DNA of 34,842 nucleotides. It comes from Nitrososphaerales archaeon (lineage in GTDB: Archaea; Thermoproteota; Nitrososphaeria; Nitrososphaerales; Gagatemarchaeaceae). Positions 16,051 to 25,471 of the stretch are shown in pieces. Location: contig JASHUU010000080.1 of the NCBI GenBank assembly GCA_030039795.1, positions 1 to 34,842 on the forward strand. Direction: 5' to 3'. The translations under genes were made by a program, and so were the position numbers. Each line of letters opens with the position of its first letter. Position 1 is the stretch's first letter. The notes under the pieces were generated by a model. It had not been told where the DNA came from. It made no database searches and saw only the letters and a list, made by a program, of their open reading frames with translations.

Positions 16051-17943
16051 TCACCTTCGAGCCTTGCCCGGGCTCATCCTCAACGCTCTGTAGACGAAGG
16101 CGAGCTTGTCGGCTTCTTCCCTGATCCTCGACTCCGGGGTGGTGCCGATGTGGCCCGACTCGGGCTCGACCCTGAGGAGGACGTCGGCGCCTGCGTCCTT
16201 GAGCTTGGAGTAGAACTTGAAGGCATGGGAGGGGTGGACCCTGTCGTCCTTCAGCCCTGTGTAGATGAACACGGGAGGGTACCGCTTGCCCCGTTCCACA
16301 TGGTGATAGGGAGAGTACTTCATCAGGAACTTGGCGTCCCCGGCGTCGTCGGGGTCCCCATACTCAGGGACCCAGGCCCTGCCGACGAGCAGCCTGTGGA
16401 AGGCCATCATGTCAAGGACGGGATATCCGATCAGCACGCCCGAGAAGAGGTCCGGCCTCGCGTTCATCGTTGCGCCCATCAGCAGGCCGCCGTTGCTCCT
16501 CCCGAAGCCCACGACCTCGACGCCTTCGCGCCTCAGCTTGGCCAGGACCGCGAGGTAGTCTTCGAAGACGTTGAACTTCTTCTCCCTCATCCCAGCCTTG
16601 TGCCAGTCTTCGCCGTGCTCCAGGCCTCCTCTGAGGTTAGCGGCGGCGTACGACGCGCCGTCCTCCAGCAGAGGGACGTACGCAGGGTTGAAGGACGGCG
16701 GAATCGAGAGCCTGAAGCCGCCGTAGCCGAAGAGCAGGGCCTTCTTCGGAGAGGTCCCGGCCCTGGCAGTCATGAAGTAGTGGATCGGCGTGCCGTCGGC
16801 CGACTTGGCGTGGCCCTGCTTGACCGCGTATTTCCCGGGGAGCTCCTGTGACAGGAGCGCCTTGAGGCGCCCGCGGTTCAGCTGGTAGACCCTGAAAGGC
16901 AGGGCGAAGGAGCTGAACGTGAAGACCGCCTTGTCGCCGAGAGCGCTGATGACTGGCTCGCCGAAGAGAGCCCCTGGGACGTCGAACCTGATTGTGCGCC
17001 CCTTCTTGCCGTCCATGCCGTACATGCGCAGCTCCGAGCACGCGTCGACAAGGTAGTGGCAGAGCAGCTCGTCCCCCACCAGCGCCGCGTCCAGGAGGGG
17101 CCACGCGGACTCGCGCACCAGCCTCTCGGCGCGCCCCGACCTGACGGCGAGGACCTCGCCGCAGCTCCTCTCGAAGGAGAGCAGGAGGTGCCTCCCTCCC
17201 GAGTAGTCGACGTTGGCCACCACCGCTTCGACGTCGGGGTATATGGGCGACCAGGAGTCTGGCCGACCTACGTCCCCGGCGTAGGGCCTGCTCTTTGAAT
17301 ATCCGTAGAAGGCGTCTAGGAGGGCCTTCGAGGAGTCGTGGGAGGCCGAGATCCCGACGAAGGTGTTGGTCTTGAACCCGCGTCCGAACACGAGCTCGTC
17401 CCTCCCTCCCTTGCGGTGGAACACGCGGGAGGTCGGGGGTTCGACTCCGTCGGGTGACCGCTCGCCCCGGTAGGATCGGACGTAGTAGTAGGAGCCGTCC
17501 TTCAGCCACAGGAGCTGGCCTATGAACCCGCGGAGCTCGTCGACCTTCTTGCCTGTCTCTACGTCCAGGAGGGACATGGTCCCCTCGTCGCTGCCGCCTA
17601 TGGAGTGGTGCAGGGCGACCGCCTTCCCGTCTTCTCGGGCCTGGACGCCCTGGATGACGGCGTCCTTGCCCAGCGCGGCGGAGTCGGAGATCGTCTCCCT
17701 TTGTCCGTCTCCGCGCAGGAGTTGGACCTTGTACGACTTGTCGTCTGAAAAGAACAGAACCACGCCCTGCTTTGTCAGCTGCACGGACCTCATGATCGGG
17801 AGGCTGTAGGCTCGGGTGAGCCTCCTGAACAGGACGTTCGAGAGCGGGCGGACGGACCTCCGCGCGGCCTCGTCCTGCTTCGACGCCCATGCGGCGACCT
17901 TCGGGTCGCCTGTGTCCTCCAGCCAGGCATACTCGTCCTTCAA
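16051..17943 (-). CDS. S9 family prolyl oligopeptidase (start uncertain, TTG 17943 or GTG 18039)
   Basis: KDEYAWLEDTGDPKVAAWASKQDEAARR; GFGRSNGGLLMGATMNARPDLFSGVLIGYPVLDMM (GxSxGG); DDRVHPSHAFKFYSKL; ESGHIGTT. Confidence 0.92.
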   Translation of the reverse strand: MKDEYAWLEDTGDPKVAAWASKQDEAARRSVRPLSNVLFRRLTRAYSLPIMRSVQLTKQGVVLFFSDDKSYKVQLLRGDGQRETISDSAALGKDAVIQGVQAREDGKAVALHHSIGGSDEGTMSLLDVETGKKVDELRGFIGQLLWLKDGSYYYVRSYRGERSPDGVEPPTSRVFHRKGGRDELVFGRGFKTNTFVGISASHDSSKALLDAFYGYSKSRPYAGDVGRPDSWSPIYPDVEAVVANVDYSGGRHLLLSFERSCGEVLAVRSGRAERLVRESAWPLLDAALVGDELLCHYLVDACSELRMYGMDGKKGRTIRFDVPGALFGEPVISALGDKAVFTFSSFALPFRVYQLNRGRLKALLSQELPGKYAVKQGHAKSADGTPIHYFMTARAGTSPKKALLFGYGGFRLSIPPSFNPAYVPLLEDGASYAAANLRGGLEHGEDWHKAGMREKKFNVFEDYLAVLAKLRREGVEVVGFGRSNGGLLMGATMNARPDLFSGVLIGYPVLDMMAFHRLLVGRAWVPEYGDPDDAGDAKFLMKYSPYHHVERGKRYPPVFIYTGLKDDRVHPSHAFKFYSKLKDAGADVLLRVEPESGHIGTTPESRIREEADKLAFVYRALRMSPGKARR

Positions 17944-18040
17944 GCGGCGGCCCTGCCTTGGAAGTCGCAGAAAAACCGTCCTCCTACGGGCGAAGAGCCG
18001 GCGTGCTCGGTTTATCTCCCGAGTCTGGACGGGAGGCACG

Positions 18041-18877
18041 ATGGCCTACAACGCCGCGCCTCAGGGAGAGCCTGCGACTGTGATAGTCGCCTCGTCCTCC
18101 GACCTCGCCTCCCGGACCCTGGCGGAAGCGGTGGTGAGCGAGGGGTTCGAGTCCACGGGCGTGAACCTGTTCGGCGGCCCGGTGTACCAGAAGGGCCCGC
18201 TTCTTCTCGCTACGTTCGAGGACACCATAGTGGCTCCTCCTGACCTGGACAAGTTCTTCAATCCCAAGGCGTACGTCTTCCTGTCAAGGCACAGCTCCGA
18301 GTCGGGGATAGCCTCCCTCACCGCGCACACGACGGGGAACTTCTCGCGGGAGGCGAGGTTCGGCGGGTCCGGGCGCGAGCTGGGAAGGTCTGACCCTTCG
18401 CTGCTCAAGAACTACATGGTGGCCCTGCACAGCAGGCGCGAGAGAGTCGAGGGATACGAGATCACTCTCGAAGCGACGCACCACGGTCCGACCTCGCTCG
18501 GGAAGCCGGTGCTCTTCGTGGAGATCGGAGCATCGGAGAAGAACTGGGGCGACAGGGATGCGGCCGGGGTGGTGGCCGAGGCGCTCGTCGAGAGCCTTAC
18601 TTCGAAGGCCACGTCTGCCGACGTCGCCGTAGGGTTAGGCGGGACCCACTATCCGGAGAAGTTCACCAAGCTTGAGGTCGAAGGGGACCTCGCCTTCTCC
18701 TACATCGCGCCGAAGTACGCCCTCGAGCAAGTCGACGAGGCCATGCTCGGGCAGATGATACAGAGGACCACGGCCCCGGTGAGGCGCGCCGCGCTGGACT
18801 GGAAGGGGCTGGGGGCCAACAAGGACAAGATGGTCGAGCTCGTGTCGCGGTTCGGGCTCGAGCTGCTCAGAGTCTGA
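18041..18877 (+). CDS. dtdA: D-aminoacyl-tRNA deacylase, archaeal DtdA/DTD2 type
   Basis: SRHSSESGIASLTAHTTGNF...LEATHHGPTSLGKPVLFVEIGASEKNWGDRDAAGVVAEAL...VGLGGTHYPEKFT. Confidence 0.93.
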   Translation: MAYNAAPQGEPATVIVASSSDLASRTLAEAVVSEGFESTGVNLFGGPVYQKGPLLLATFEDTIVAPPDLDKFFNPKAYVFLSRHSSESGIASLTAHTTGNFSREARFGGSGRELGRSDPSLLKNYMVALHSRRERVEGYEITLEATHHGPTSLGKPVLFVEIGASEKNWGDRDAAGVVAEALVESLTSKATSADVAVGLGGTHYPEKFTKLEVEGDLAFSYIAPKYALEQVDEAMLGQMIQRTTAPVRRAALDWKGLGANKDKMVELVSRFGLELLRV

Positions 18878-19823
18878 GCCCGGAGAGTTCCTTCGGGCCG
18901 AGCATCAGGAAGCAGAGGAGCGCCTTTGTGGTGTGGAGCCTGTTCTCCGCCTCGTCGAAGACGAGCGACCTGGCTCCGTCGATCACGTCGGCGGTCACCT
19001 CCTCGCCCCTGTGGGCCGGGAGGCAGTGCATGAAGACGGCGTCACCTTTAGCGGCCGACATCAAGGAGGCGTCCACCTGGTACGCAGGCATGAAGGCCTT
19101 CGCACGCCGTTCCCTTTCAGCTTCCAGTCCCATCGAGACGAACGTGTCCGTGATGACGCAGTCGGCGCCCTGGACCGCCTCTCTGGGGTCGGTGGTGGCT
19201 TCTACCTTCGTCCCCGTGGTCTTTGACAGCTCCTGCGCCTCTTTGAAGGCTTCCGCGGAGGGCTCGAAGCCCTGAGGCGTGGCGGCCACGAAGTCGATGC
19301 CCGTCAGGGCGGCGCCGATGGCCCAGGAGTTGCAGACGTTGTCTCCGTCGCCCACCCACCCCACCCTGAGGCCCTTCAGGCGTCCCTTGTGCTCCTTCAG
19401 TGTCAGGAGGTCGGCGAGAATCTGGACAGGGTGATAGAGGTCGCTGAGCGCGTTCACAACCGGGACCGTGGACGAGCCCGAGAGGCGGACGAGGTCCGCG
19501 TGGGAGTTCACCCTGGCCGCTATGCAATGGACGTATCTCGAGAGGACTCTGCCCGTGTCCTCGACGGTCTCCCCCCGGCCGAGCTGGAGCTCGCTTGAGC
19601 TCAGGCTCACCGGGCTGGCGCCGAGCTCGGTGGCGGCCACCTGGAAGCTCACTCTGGTCCTGGTGCTCGGCTTCTCGAAGATCATGGCGACGCTCTTCCC
19701 GCTCAGCGCCCCTGAGCCTGCGCGCGCCCTTCTCCCTTCCTTGAGCCGCTGGGCGGCCGTGAGGATGGAGTCCAGGTCTGAAGGGGTGAGCTCGCCCAGC
19801 GTCAGGAGGTCCTTGCCTCTCAT
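18867..19823 (-). CDS. argF: Ornithine carbamoyltransferase
   Basis: FEKPSTRTRVSFQVAATELG; LQLGRGETVEDTGRVLSRY; VVNALSDLYHPVQILADLLTLKE; FMHCLPAHRGEEVT. Confidence 0.95.
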   Translation of the reverse strand: MRGKDLLTLGELTPSDLDSILTAAQRLKEGRRARAGSGALSGKSVAMIFEKPSTRTRVSFQVAATELGASPVSLSSSELQLGRGETVEDTGRVLSRYVHCIAARVNSHADLVRLSGSSTVPVVNALSDLYHPVQILADLLTLKEHKGRLKGLRVGWVGDGDNVCNSWAIGAALTGIDFVAATPQGFEPSAEAFKEAQELSKTTGTKVEATTDPREAVQGADCVITDTFVSMGLEAERERRAKAFMPAYQVDASLMSAAKGDAVFMHCLPAHRGEEVTADVIDGARSLVFDEAENRLHTTKALLCFLMLGPKELSGLRL

Positions 19824-20920
19824 CTGCTCCCTCCCGACAGCTTCCCAAGCTGCCTTATCGCCTCCGTGGCGACGTCGATGCTCTTCAGATAGTCCGCGAC
19901 ATCCACGGACTCCCTGTCCGTGTGGCTGGTCGAAGTGTCCCCGGGGCCGTAGGTGACGCACTCGACGCCCCTCTTCTGGGCGAAGGTGTTCATGTCGCCC
20001 GTCCCGGTCTTCCTCACCAAGGCAGGCTTCGCCTTCATGCTGAGCAAGATAGCTCTTTGGAACGCCCTGACAAGGGTGGAGGACAGGGGCGCCTCGTAGG
20101 CCTCGGTCGGGTCTCCGGCCTTCACTTCGATTTCCGGGCCTTTGGGGGCCTGACTCGCGATCTCCTTGATGTCCCGGAGGGCTTCGGCGACTGGGGTGCC
20201 GGGGGGGACCCTCAGGTCGAGGGTGGCTTCGCAGAGAGCCGGGACGACGTTGTGAAACGACCCCGCCTTGACGATGGTGGGCGAGAGAGACAACGACCTG
20301 AAGTGGTCTCCGGCGACTGCCTTCGAGGCCTCGAACTCCCTGAGCCTGGCCAGCAGCGAGCAGAACTCGTCGAAGGCGCTGTCGTGCGCCCAGGGCGAGC
20401 CCGCGTGCCCACCCTGGGTTCTGACCGTGACCCCGACGCTTACCCTGCCCCTGTAGCCGATCGTTATCCTCCGGGCGCCGCTCGGCTCGCCGAAGACCGC
20501 GCAGTCGAAGGCCGACCTGCTGCGGATGAGCTCCTCGACTCCGGCGCCCGCGCCCTCCTCCTCGGTCGCGCCGGCGAACGTGACCCTGACCCCGGCCTCA
20601 GACGCCCTTGCTCCCGCCAGCATCAGCGCGCAGAGCGGAGACTTCGCGTCTGACGCCCCTCTGCCGTAGATCGTCCCTCCCTCTCTCCTGACCGGGAGCT
20701 CGCCCGGCACGGTGTCCATGTGGCCGCAGAGGAGAAGCCTGACGCCCCCGTCGCCTATCTCCCCCACGGCGTTTCCGGCCTTGTCGATCCTGACCTTCGA
20801 GTAGCCCATGCCGCGCATCCGGTCGCAGAGGAACCCGGCGAGCTCCCCCTCTTGGGAGGTCGGGGAGTATATCTTCAGAGCCTCAAGCAGGAGCCGGACC
20901 GGTTCGTTCTCGCGCGTCAT
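19820..20920 (-). CDS. lysK: LysW-gamma-L-lysine/ornithine hydrolase (LysK, M20 family)
   Basis: [42 protein letters not shown]...[16 protein letters not shown]; sits in LysW-type Arg/Lys cluster; ATGA overlap with argF. Confidence 0.92.
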   Translation of the reverse strand: MTRENEPVRLLLEALKIYSPTSQEGELAGFLCDRMRGMGYSKVRIDKAGNAVGEIGDGGVRLLLCGHMDTVPGELPVRREGGTIYGRGASDAKSPLCALMLAGARASEAGVRVTFAGATEEEGAGAGVEELIRSRSAFDCAVFGEPSGARRITIGYRGRVSVGVTVRTQGGHAGSPWAHDSAFDEFCSLLARLREFEASKAVAGDHFRSLSLSPTIVKAGSFHNVVPALCEATLDLRVPPGTPVAEALRDIKEIASQAPKGPEIEVKAGDPTEAYEAPLSSTLVRAFQRAILLSMKAKPALVRKTGTGDMNTFAQKRGVECVTYGPGDTSTSHTDRESVDVADYLKSIDVATEAIRQLGKLSGGSR

Positions 20921-21675
20921 CTTTTCTGTGCGGCCGCTAGGTAGTCTACGACCAAGCCGGGGATGTCCACTCCGGTCGCAGGCACCGTGTTCTTGAACTC
21001 TGTGGTGTTGTTGACCTCGTGGACCATGAGCCCCTCGGAGGTCTCCATCAGGTCGACGCCGACGATCTCGCCGCCGACCGACTCGGCCGCTTTGACGGAG
21101 AGCTCGTCGAGCTCCTTGCCCACCTTGCACGCCTCGGCCTTCCCGCCGCGGGCGGTGTTGGTCCGCCAGTCCGTGCCGTCTGAGTTCCTGTATATCGCGG
21201 CGACCGTCTCCCCTCCTATGACGAAGGAGCGTATGTCCCGCGGCGGCCGGTCGACGAACTCCTGGAGGTAGTAGACCTGGTACAGCGGGAACATGTGCTC
21301 CCTGTCTTCCACCACGGCCTTTGCGGCGTCACCGTCCTTCAGGAGGGCCGAGAGCCTTCCCCAGCTGCCCACGACCGGCTTCAGCACGACCGGATAGCCC
21401 ATCTCCTCTGCGCTCCTGAGGGCGGAGCCGTCGGACAGCGCCAGGACGGTCCTCGGCGTAGGGACGTTGTGTCTGACCAGCTGGAGGCTGCCGAAGAGCT
21501 TGTTGCCGCATGTCCAGGCGCAGGAGAAGGTGTTGACGACCCTGCAGCCGGCCTGCTCGAGCGCCGCGGTCGAGTGGACGTTCCGGAAGTAGCTGACGCA
21601 CCGCTGGAGCACGATAGTCTCCGTCAATGGAGGGCGGGAGCCGAGCTCCAGCACCAGGTCCTTGGAGTCGACCAT
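20917..21675 (-). CDS. argX: LysX/ArgX ATP-grasp ligase paralog 2 (LysW-glutamate or LysW-aminoadipate ligase); true N-terminus likely upstream
   Basis: VLQRCVSYFRNVHSTAALEQAGCRVVNTFSCAWTCGNKLFGSLQLVRHNVPTPRTVLAL...YPVVLKPVVGSWGRLSALL...HEVNNTTEFKNTVPATGVDIPG. Upstream in-frame LLYDTIRWEEKAIAAAAEKRGVKAE is homologous to the paralog. Confidence 0.85.
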   Translation of the reverse strand: MVDSKDLVLELGSRPPLTETIVLQRCVSYFRNVHSTAALEQAGCRVVNTFSCAWTCGNKLFGSLQLVRHNVPTPRTVLALSDGSALRSAEEMGYPVVLKPVVGSWGRLSALLKDGDAAKAVVEDREHMFPLYQVYYLQEFVDRPPRDIRSFVIGGETVAAIYRNSDGTDWRTNTARGGKAEACKVGKELDELSVKAAESVGGEIVGVDLMETSEGLMVHEVNNTTEFKNTVPATGVDIPGLVVDYLAAAQKR

Positions 21676-21769
21676 CTCCGCCTTGACGCCCCGCTTCTCG
21701 GCGGCCGCCGCGATCGCCTTCTCCTCCCAGCGTATGGTGTCATAGAGAAGAGAGAATGAAGGCGTGAGC

Positions 21770-21952
21770 CTACTCGCCCCAGTCTTCTTCCTCCTGCTCG
21801 GCGAGCAGGAGGGTGAAGGCGCCGTCCGAACCTGCGAGGGCCAGCTCGAAGGCGGTCCCGCACTCCTTGCAGGTGACGATCTCGCCCTTGATCGCGTCCT
21901 GTGGGACGGGGACAGGGGCGTCGCATTCCAGGCAGTTCGCCGTGGCGCTCAC
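21770..21952 (-). CDS. lysW: LysW amino-group carrier protein, copy 2 (start 21952 GTG or 21979 ATG)
   Basis: ANCLECDAPVPVPQDAIKGEIVTCKECGTAFELA...EEEDWGE: two CxxC motifs and C-terminal EDWGE. Confidence 0.95.
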   Translation of the reverse strand: MSATANCLECDAPVPVPQDAIKGEIVTCKECGTAFELALAGSDGAFTLLLAEQEEEDWGE

Positions 21953-21999
21953 TTGGGCATCCCTCGCACCCGTTTTCATTTAACGGTATTCGGACGAAA

Positions 22000-22434
22000 T
22001 CAGCGGATGGTCCGCAGGACCATGGCGGTATTCGTATTGATCACGCCGTCTATGCGCCGGATGTCCTCCACTGTTGCGTTGACAGCGGCGATGTCCGGAC
22101 CCTGCACGACGACGGCGACGTCGAACTGCCCGGCGGTCTCGTAGACGGCCTCGACGCCTTTGACGCCGCGCATCTTCTCGCTGACCTGCCTGGTGGGGAC
22201 GGAGGGCCTGACGCTGACCCAGGTTATCGCGCTGCTGAGCTGCCTGTCGTCGACGTCTATGGTGAACCTGCGTATCTTGCCGCTGGCCGTGAGGTTCGAG
22301 ATCCTGCGCCTGACCGCCGACTCGGAGACGCCGAGCCTCTGGGCCAGCTCTGTGTTCGACGCGCGCGAGTTCTCCCTGAGCAGGGAGAGGATCAGCTCGT
22401 CGACCCTACCGGACTCTTCCCGCTTCCTCTTCAT
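22000..22434 (-). CDS. lysM: Lrp/AsnC family transcriptional regulator (LysM-like)
   Basis: RVDELILSLLRENSRASNTELAQRLGVSESAVRRRISNLTASGKIRRFTIDVDDRQL; RAM domain; embedded in the Lys/Arg cluster. Confidence 0.9.
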   Translation of the reverse strand: MKRKREESGRVDELILSLLRENSRASNTELAQRLGVSESAVRRRISNLTASGKIRRFTIDVDDRQLSSAITWVSVRPSVPTRQVSEKMRGVKGVEAVYETAGQFDVAVVVQGPDIAAVNATVEDIRRIDGVINTNTAMVLRTIR

Positions 22435-23596
22435 TTATCACGCCCTCCAGCACGGAGAGGCCCTTCTGAATCTGGTCGTCGCCGATGACGAGCGCGGGGA
22501 GGAACCTGAAAGTGTCGCGGCCTGAGTAGGCGAAGATCGCGCCTCTGTCCTGCGCCGCGAGCAGCATGGAGTGTATGTCTATCCTCGCCTGCATGGCGAG
22601 CATCAGCCCGAGGCCGCGGACCTCCCTTACCAGCTTGTGGTCCGAGGCGATGCGCGAGAGGGAGGCCTTCATCGCCTCGCCCTTCTTCTTGGCCTGCGAC
22701 GGGAGGTCGTTGTCCTTGATGAAGTCGAGCGTAGCCGACGCGGCTGCGCACGCGAGCGGATTCCCTGCGAAGGTGCTGGTGTGCTCGCCTCCCTTGAGGC
22801 TGGCGGCGACCTCGCTTCTGGTCAGCGCTGCGCCTACGGGGACGCCTCCTCCGAGGCCCTTGGAGACGGTCATGATGTCCGGGACGACTCCCCAGTGCTC
22901 GGAGGCCCACATGCGGCCTGTCCGGCCGAGGCCGGTCTGAATCTCGTCCATGATGAGGAGGGCGCCTTCCCTGTCGCAGATCTCCCTCGCGCGTTTGAAG
23001 TAGTCTGCGGGCGGGACTACGATGCCGCTCTCGCCCTGTATGGGCTCCGCGATGACGGCGGCGGTCTCCTTGCTGACGAGGCCCGCGAGCGACTCAGCGT
23101 CACCGTAGTCGGCGAAGTCGAATCCATCGAGGAGCGGGAGGAAGGGGTCCCTGTATTTCTTGTTCCAGGTGGCTGAGAGCGACCCGTAGGTCTTGCCATG
23201 GAAGCCGCCTTTCATCGAGACTATCCTCTTCCTTCCCGTGTGCCGGCGGGCGAGCTTGAGGGCTGCCTCGACGGTCTCGGTGCCGCTGTTCGTGAGGAGG
23301 GCCTTCTCCAGTCCCCGGGGGGCCGCCTTCGCGAGCCTCTCGAAGAGCCCCGCCCTGGCGTCGTTGTAGAACGAGCCGTGGCAGGTGATCAGGGTCGAGG
23401 CCTGCGCCGCCACCGCCCCCGCTACGGAGTGGTTCGAGTGGCCCACGAGGGCCACCCCGTAGCCCGTCATGAAGTCCAGGTACTCCTTGCCCGACGCGTC
23501 CCACACGACGGACCCCTCCCCCCTCACGAGGGTGAGCGGCATCTTCTGGAACGCCTGCACCCCGAAGGCGCTCTCCAGCTCTTCGTATCTGTTCAT
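22406..23596 (-). CDS. lysJ: LysW-aminoadipate semialdehyde/glutamate semialdehyde aminotransferase (LysJ, ArgD-like)
   Basis: MNRYEELESAFGVQAFQKMPLTLVRGEGSVVWDASGKEYLDF...GSFYNDARAGLFERLAK...NSGTETVEAALKLARRHTGRKRIVSMKGGFHGKTYGSLSATWN...LLIMDEIQTGLGRTG. Confidence 0.94.
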   Translation of the reverse strand: MNRYEELESAFGVQAFQKMPLTLVRGEGSVVWDASGKEYLDFMTGYGVALVGHSNHSVAGAVAAQASTLITCHGSFYNDARAGLFERLAKAAPRGLEKALLTNSGTETVEAALKLARRHTGRKRIVSMKGGFHGKTYGSLSATWNKKYRDPFLPLLDGFDFADYGDAESLAGLVSKETAAVIAEPIQGESGIVVPPADYFKRAREICDREGALLIMDEIQTGLGRTGRMWASEHWGVVPDIMTVSKGLGGGVPVGAALTRSEVAASLKGGEHTSTFAGNPLACAAASATLDFIKDNDLPSQAKKKGEAMKASLSRIASDHKLVREVRGLGLMLAMQARIDIHSMLLAAQDRGAIFAYSGRDTFRFLPALVIGDDQIQKGLSVLEGVINEEEAGRVR

Positions 23597-24402
23597 CGCT
23601 TGCTTATCACCGTGCACGACTCGTGGGCCAGGGCTGCGGCGAGGGGCCGCTCCCGCGTCCCGGAGCAGATTATCGCTTCTGCGACGCCCGCGTTCACCGC
23701 TTCGACCGCGGCCATCACCTTTTTCTGCATGCCGAACCCAATCTTTGGGAGCCTAGAAGACGCCTCGGAGGGGGTGAGGCTGGAGACCAGCCTGCCGTCC
23801 AGCGAAAGGCCTTCGACGTCCGTCGCGAAGACAATCCTTTCTGCGTGTATCCCCGAAGCCACCGCGGACGCCGCCCTGTCTCCGTCGATGTTCAGGGGCT
23901 CGGACTCCTCGCCGACCGCGACCGGGGAGACGACCGGGAGGTAGCCGCCGGCCATGAGGAGGTCGAGGACCGCAGGGTCCACCGAGCTGATCTTGCCTGT
24001 GTAGCCGCCGTCGATGGCGACCTTCCTTCCTCGCTCGTCGACTATGACCAGCCTCTCCTTCCGTCTGGCTTGGAGGATGGAGCCGTCGACTCCTGAGAGG
24101 GAGACGCCCCTGGCCCCGGCCTTCCTCAGCGCGAGCACGAGGCGCTTGGCCAGAAGGCCGCTCATGACCATCTGATAGATGTCCGCGGTCTCCCTGTCGG
24201 TGTACCTGCTCCTGATTCCTTCTGGGGACGTGACGAAGCGCTGTCCCTTGCCGAGCCTCTCGGCGGTCCGCGTGACGACGTCTCCGCCGCCGTGGACGAT
24301 CACCACCTGGTCAGAGGACGCACGCCCGGCCGCGTCCGCGACGAGCGCGTCCGGCGTCCCCTCCTTCATCAGGCTGCCTCCTATCTTAACGACGATCTTC
24401 AT
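23593..24402 (-). CDS. lysZ: LysW-aminoadipate/glutamate kinase (LysZ, amino acid kinase family)
   Basis: MKIVVKIGGSLMKEG...VVIVHGGGDVVTRTAERLGKGQRFVTSPEGIRSRYTDRETADIYQMVMSG...PLNIDGDRAASAVASGI. Confidence 0.94.
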   Translation of the reverse strand: MKIVVKIGGSLMKEGTPDALVADAAGRASSDQVVIVHGGGDVVTRTAERLGKGQRFVTSPEGIRSRYTDRETADIYQMVMSGLLAKRLVLALRKAGARGVSLSGVDGSILQARRKERLVIVDERGRKVAIDGGYTGKISSVDPAVLDLLMAGGYLPVVSPVAVGEESEPLNIDGDRAASAVASGIHAERIVFATDVEGLSLDGRLVSSLTPSEASSRLPKIGFGMQKKVMAAVEAVNAGVAEAIICSGTRERPLAAALAHESCTVISKR

Positions 24403-24407
24403 GGCCG

Positions 24408-25469
24408 CTACACCGGATGCAGCGGAGCCATGGTGAGCCCCGTCTTCTCGTCGAGGCCGAGCATGAGGTTCATCGACTGGACGGCGTTGCCCGCGGCTCC
24501 CTTGACCAGGTTGTCCGTGGCGGACAGGGCCACGAGCCTGCCTGTCCTCTCCTCTATCTCAAAGCCGACGTCGCAGAAGTTGGAGCCTATGACGAGCTTG
24601 GGGTCGGGGAGCCGGAACGGGCCCTGCTTGTCCCTCACCATCCTGACGAAGTAGCTTCCAGAGTACATCGCCCTGTATGCCTTCCAGACGTCGATCGGCT
24701 TGGGGGGCGGCGAGACGAAGAGGTGAGACGTGCTCAGGATGCCCCTGACCATGTTCACTGCGTGGGCGGACATGGAGACGGCCACGCGCTCGCCAGACAG
24801 GGAGGCCAGGACCTGCTCGATCTCCGCCGAGTGCCTGTGGCCTGCGGGCTTGTAGGGGCGGACGACGTTGAACCTTTCTGAGAAGTGCGTCGACAGAGAG
24901 GGCTTGCCTCCGGCTCCGGAGGAGCCGACCTTGGCGTCCACGACGATGTGGTCCCTGTCGACGCCGAGGGACTTGTCCTTGAGGAGAGGGGCGAGGGCGA
25001 GGATGGCCGTGATGGCCGTGCACCCTGGCGACGAGACGAGGGAGGCGCCCTTCACCTTGTCTCTGTTTATCTCGGGTATCGAGAGGACGAATTTCTCCAG
25101 AAGGTCGGGGCGCGGATGGTCATAGCCGTACCAGACGGGGTACATCCTGCTGTCGCTGAGGCGGAAGTCGGCGCTGAGGTCTATCACCTTCAGCCCTGCG
25201 TCTGCCAGCTGGGGTACCGCCTTGACGGACTCGCCGTGGGGGAGGGCGGCGAAGGCCAAGTCTGCGGACCCGGCCAGCCCCCCGCCGTCGAAGGAGGAGA
25301 ACTTCAGCTCGGTCGTCCCCCTAAGGTTCGGGTGGACCCTGAAGACGTACTCGCCGGCGTGGGTCCTGGACGTGGCGGCGACGAGCTCTGCTTCAGGGTG
25401 CTGCAGGAGCAGCCTGAGGAGCTCGCCTCCTATGTACCCCGACGCCCCGAGGACCGCTACCCTGACCAT
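24408..25469 (-). CDS. lysY: LysW-aminoadipyl/glutamyl phosphate reductase (LysY, ArgC-like)
   Basis: MVRVAVLGASGYIGGELLRLLLQHPEAELVAATSRTHAGEYV...VSSPGCTAITAILALAPLL...VDAKVGSSGAG. Confidence 0.94.
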   Translation of the reverse strand: MVRVAVLGASGYIGGELLRLLLQHPEAELVAATSRTHAGEYVFRVHPNLRGTTELKFSSFDGGGLAGSADLAFAALPHGESVKAVPQLADAGLKVIDLSADFRLSDSRMYPVWYGYDHPRPDLLEKFVLSIPEINRDKVKGASLVSSPGCTAITAILALAPLLKDKSLGVDRDHIVVDAKVGSSGAGGKPSLSTHFSERFNVVRPYKPAGHRHSAEIEQVLASLSGERVAVSMSAHAVNMVRGILSTSHLFVSPPPKPIDVWKAYRAMYSGSYFVRMVRDKQGPFRLPDPKLVIGSNFCDVGFEIEERTGRLVALSATDNLVKGAAGNAVQSMNLMLGLDEKTGLTMAPLHPV

Positions 25470-25471
25470 CC

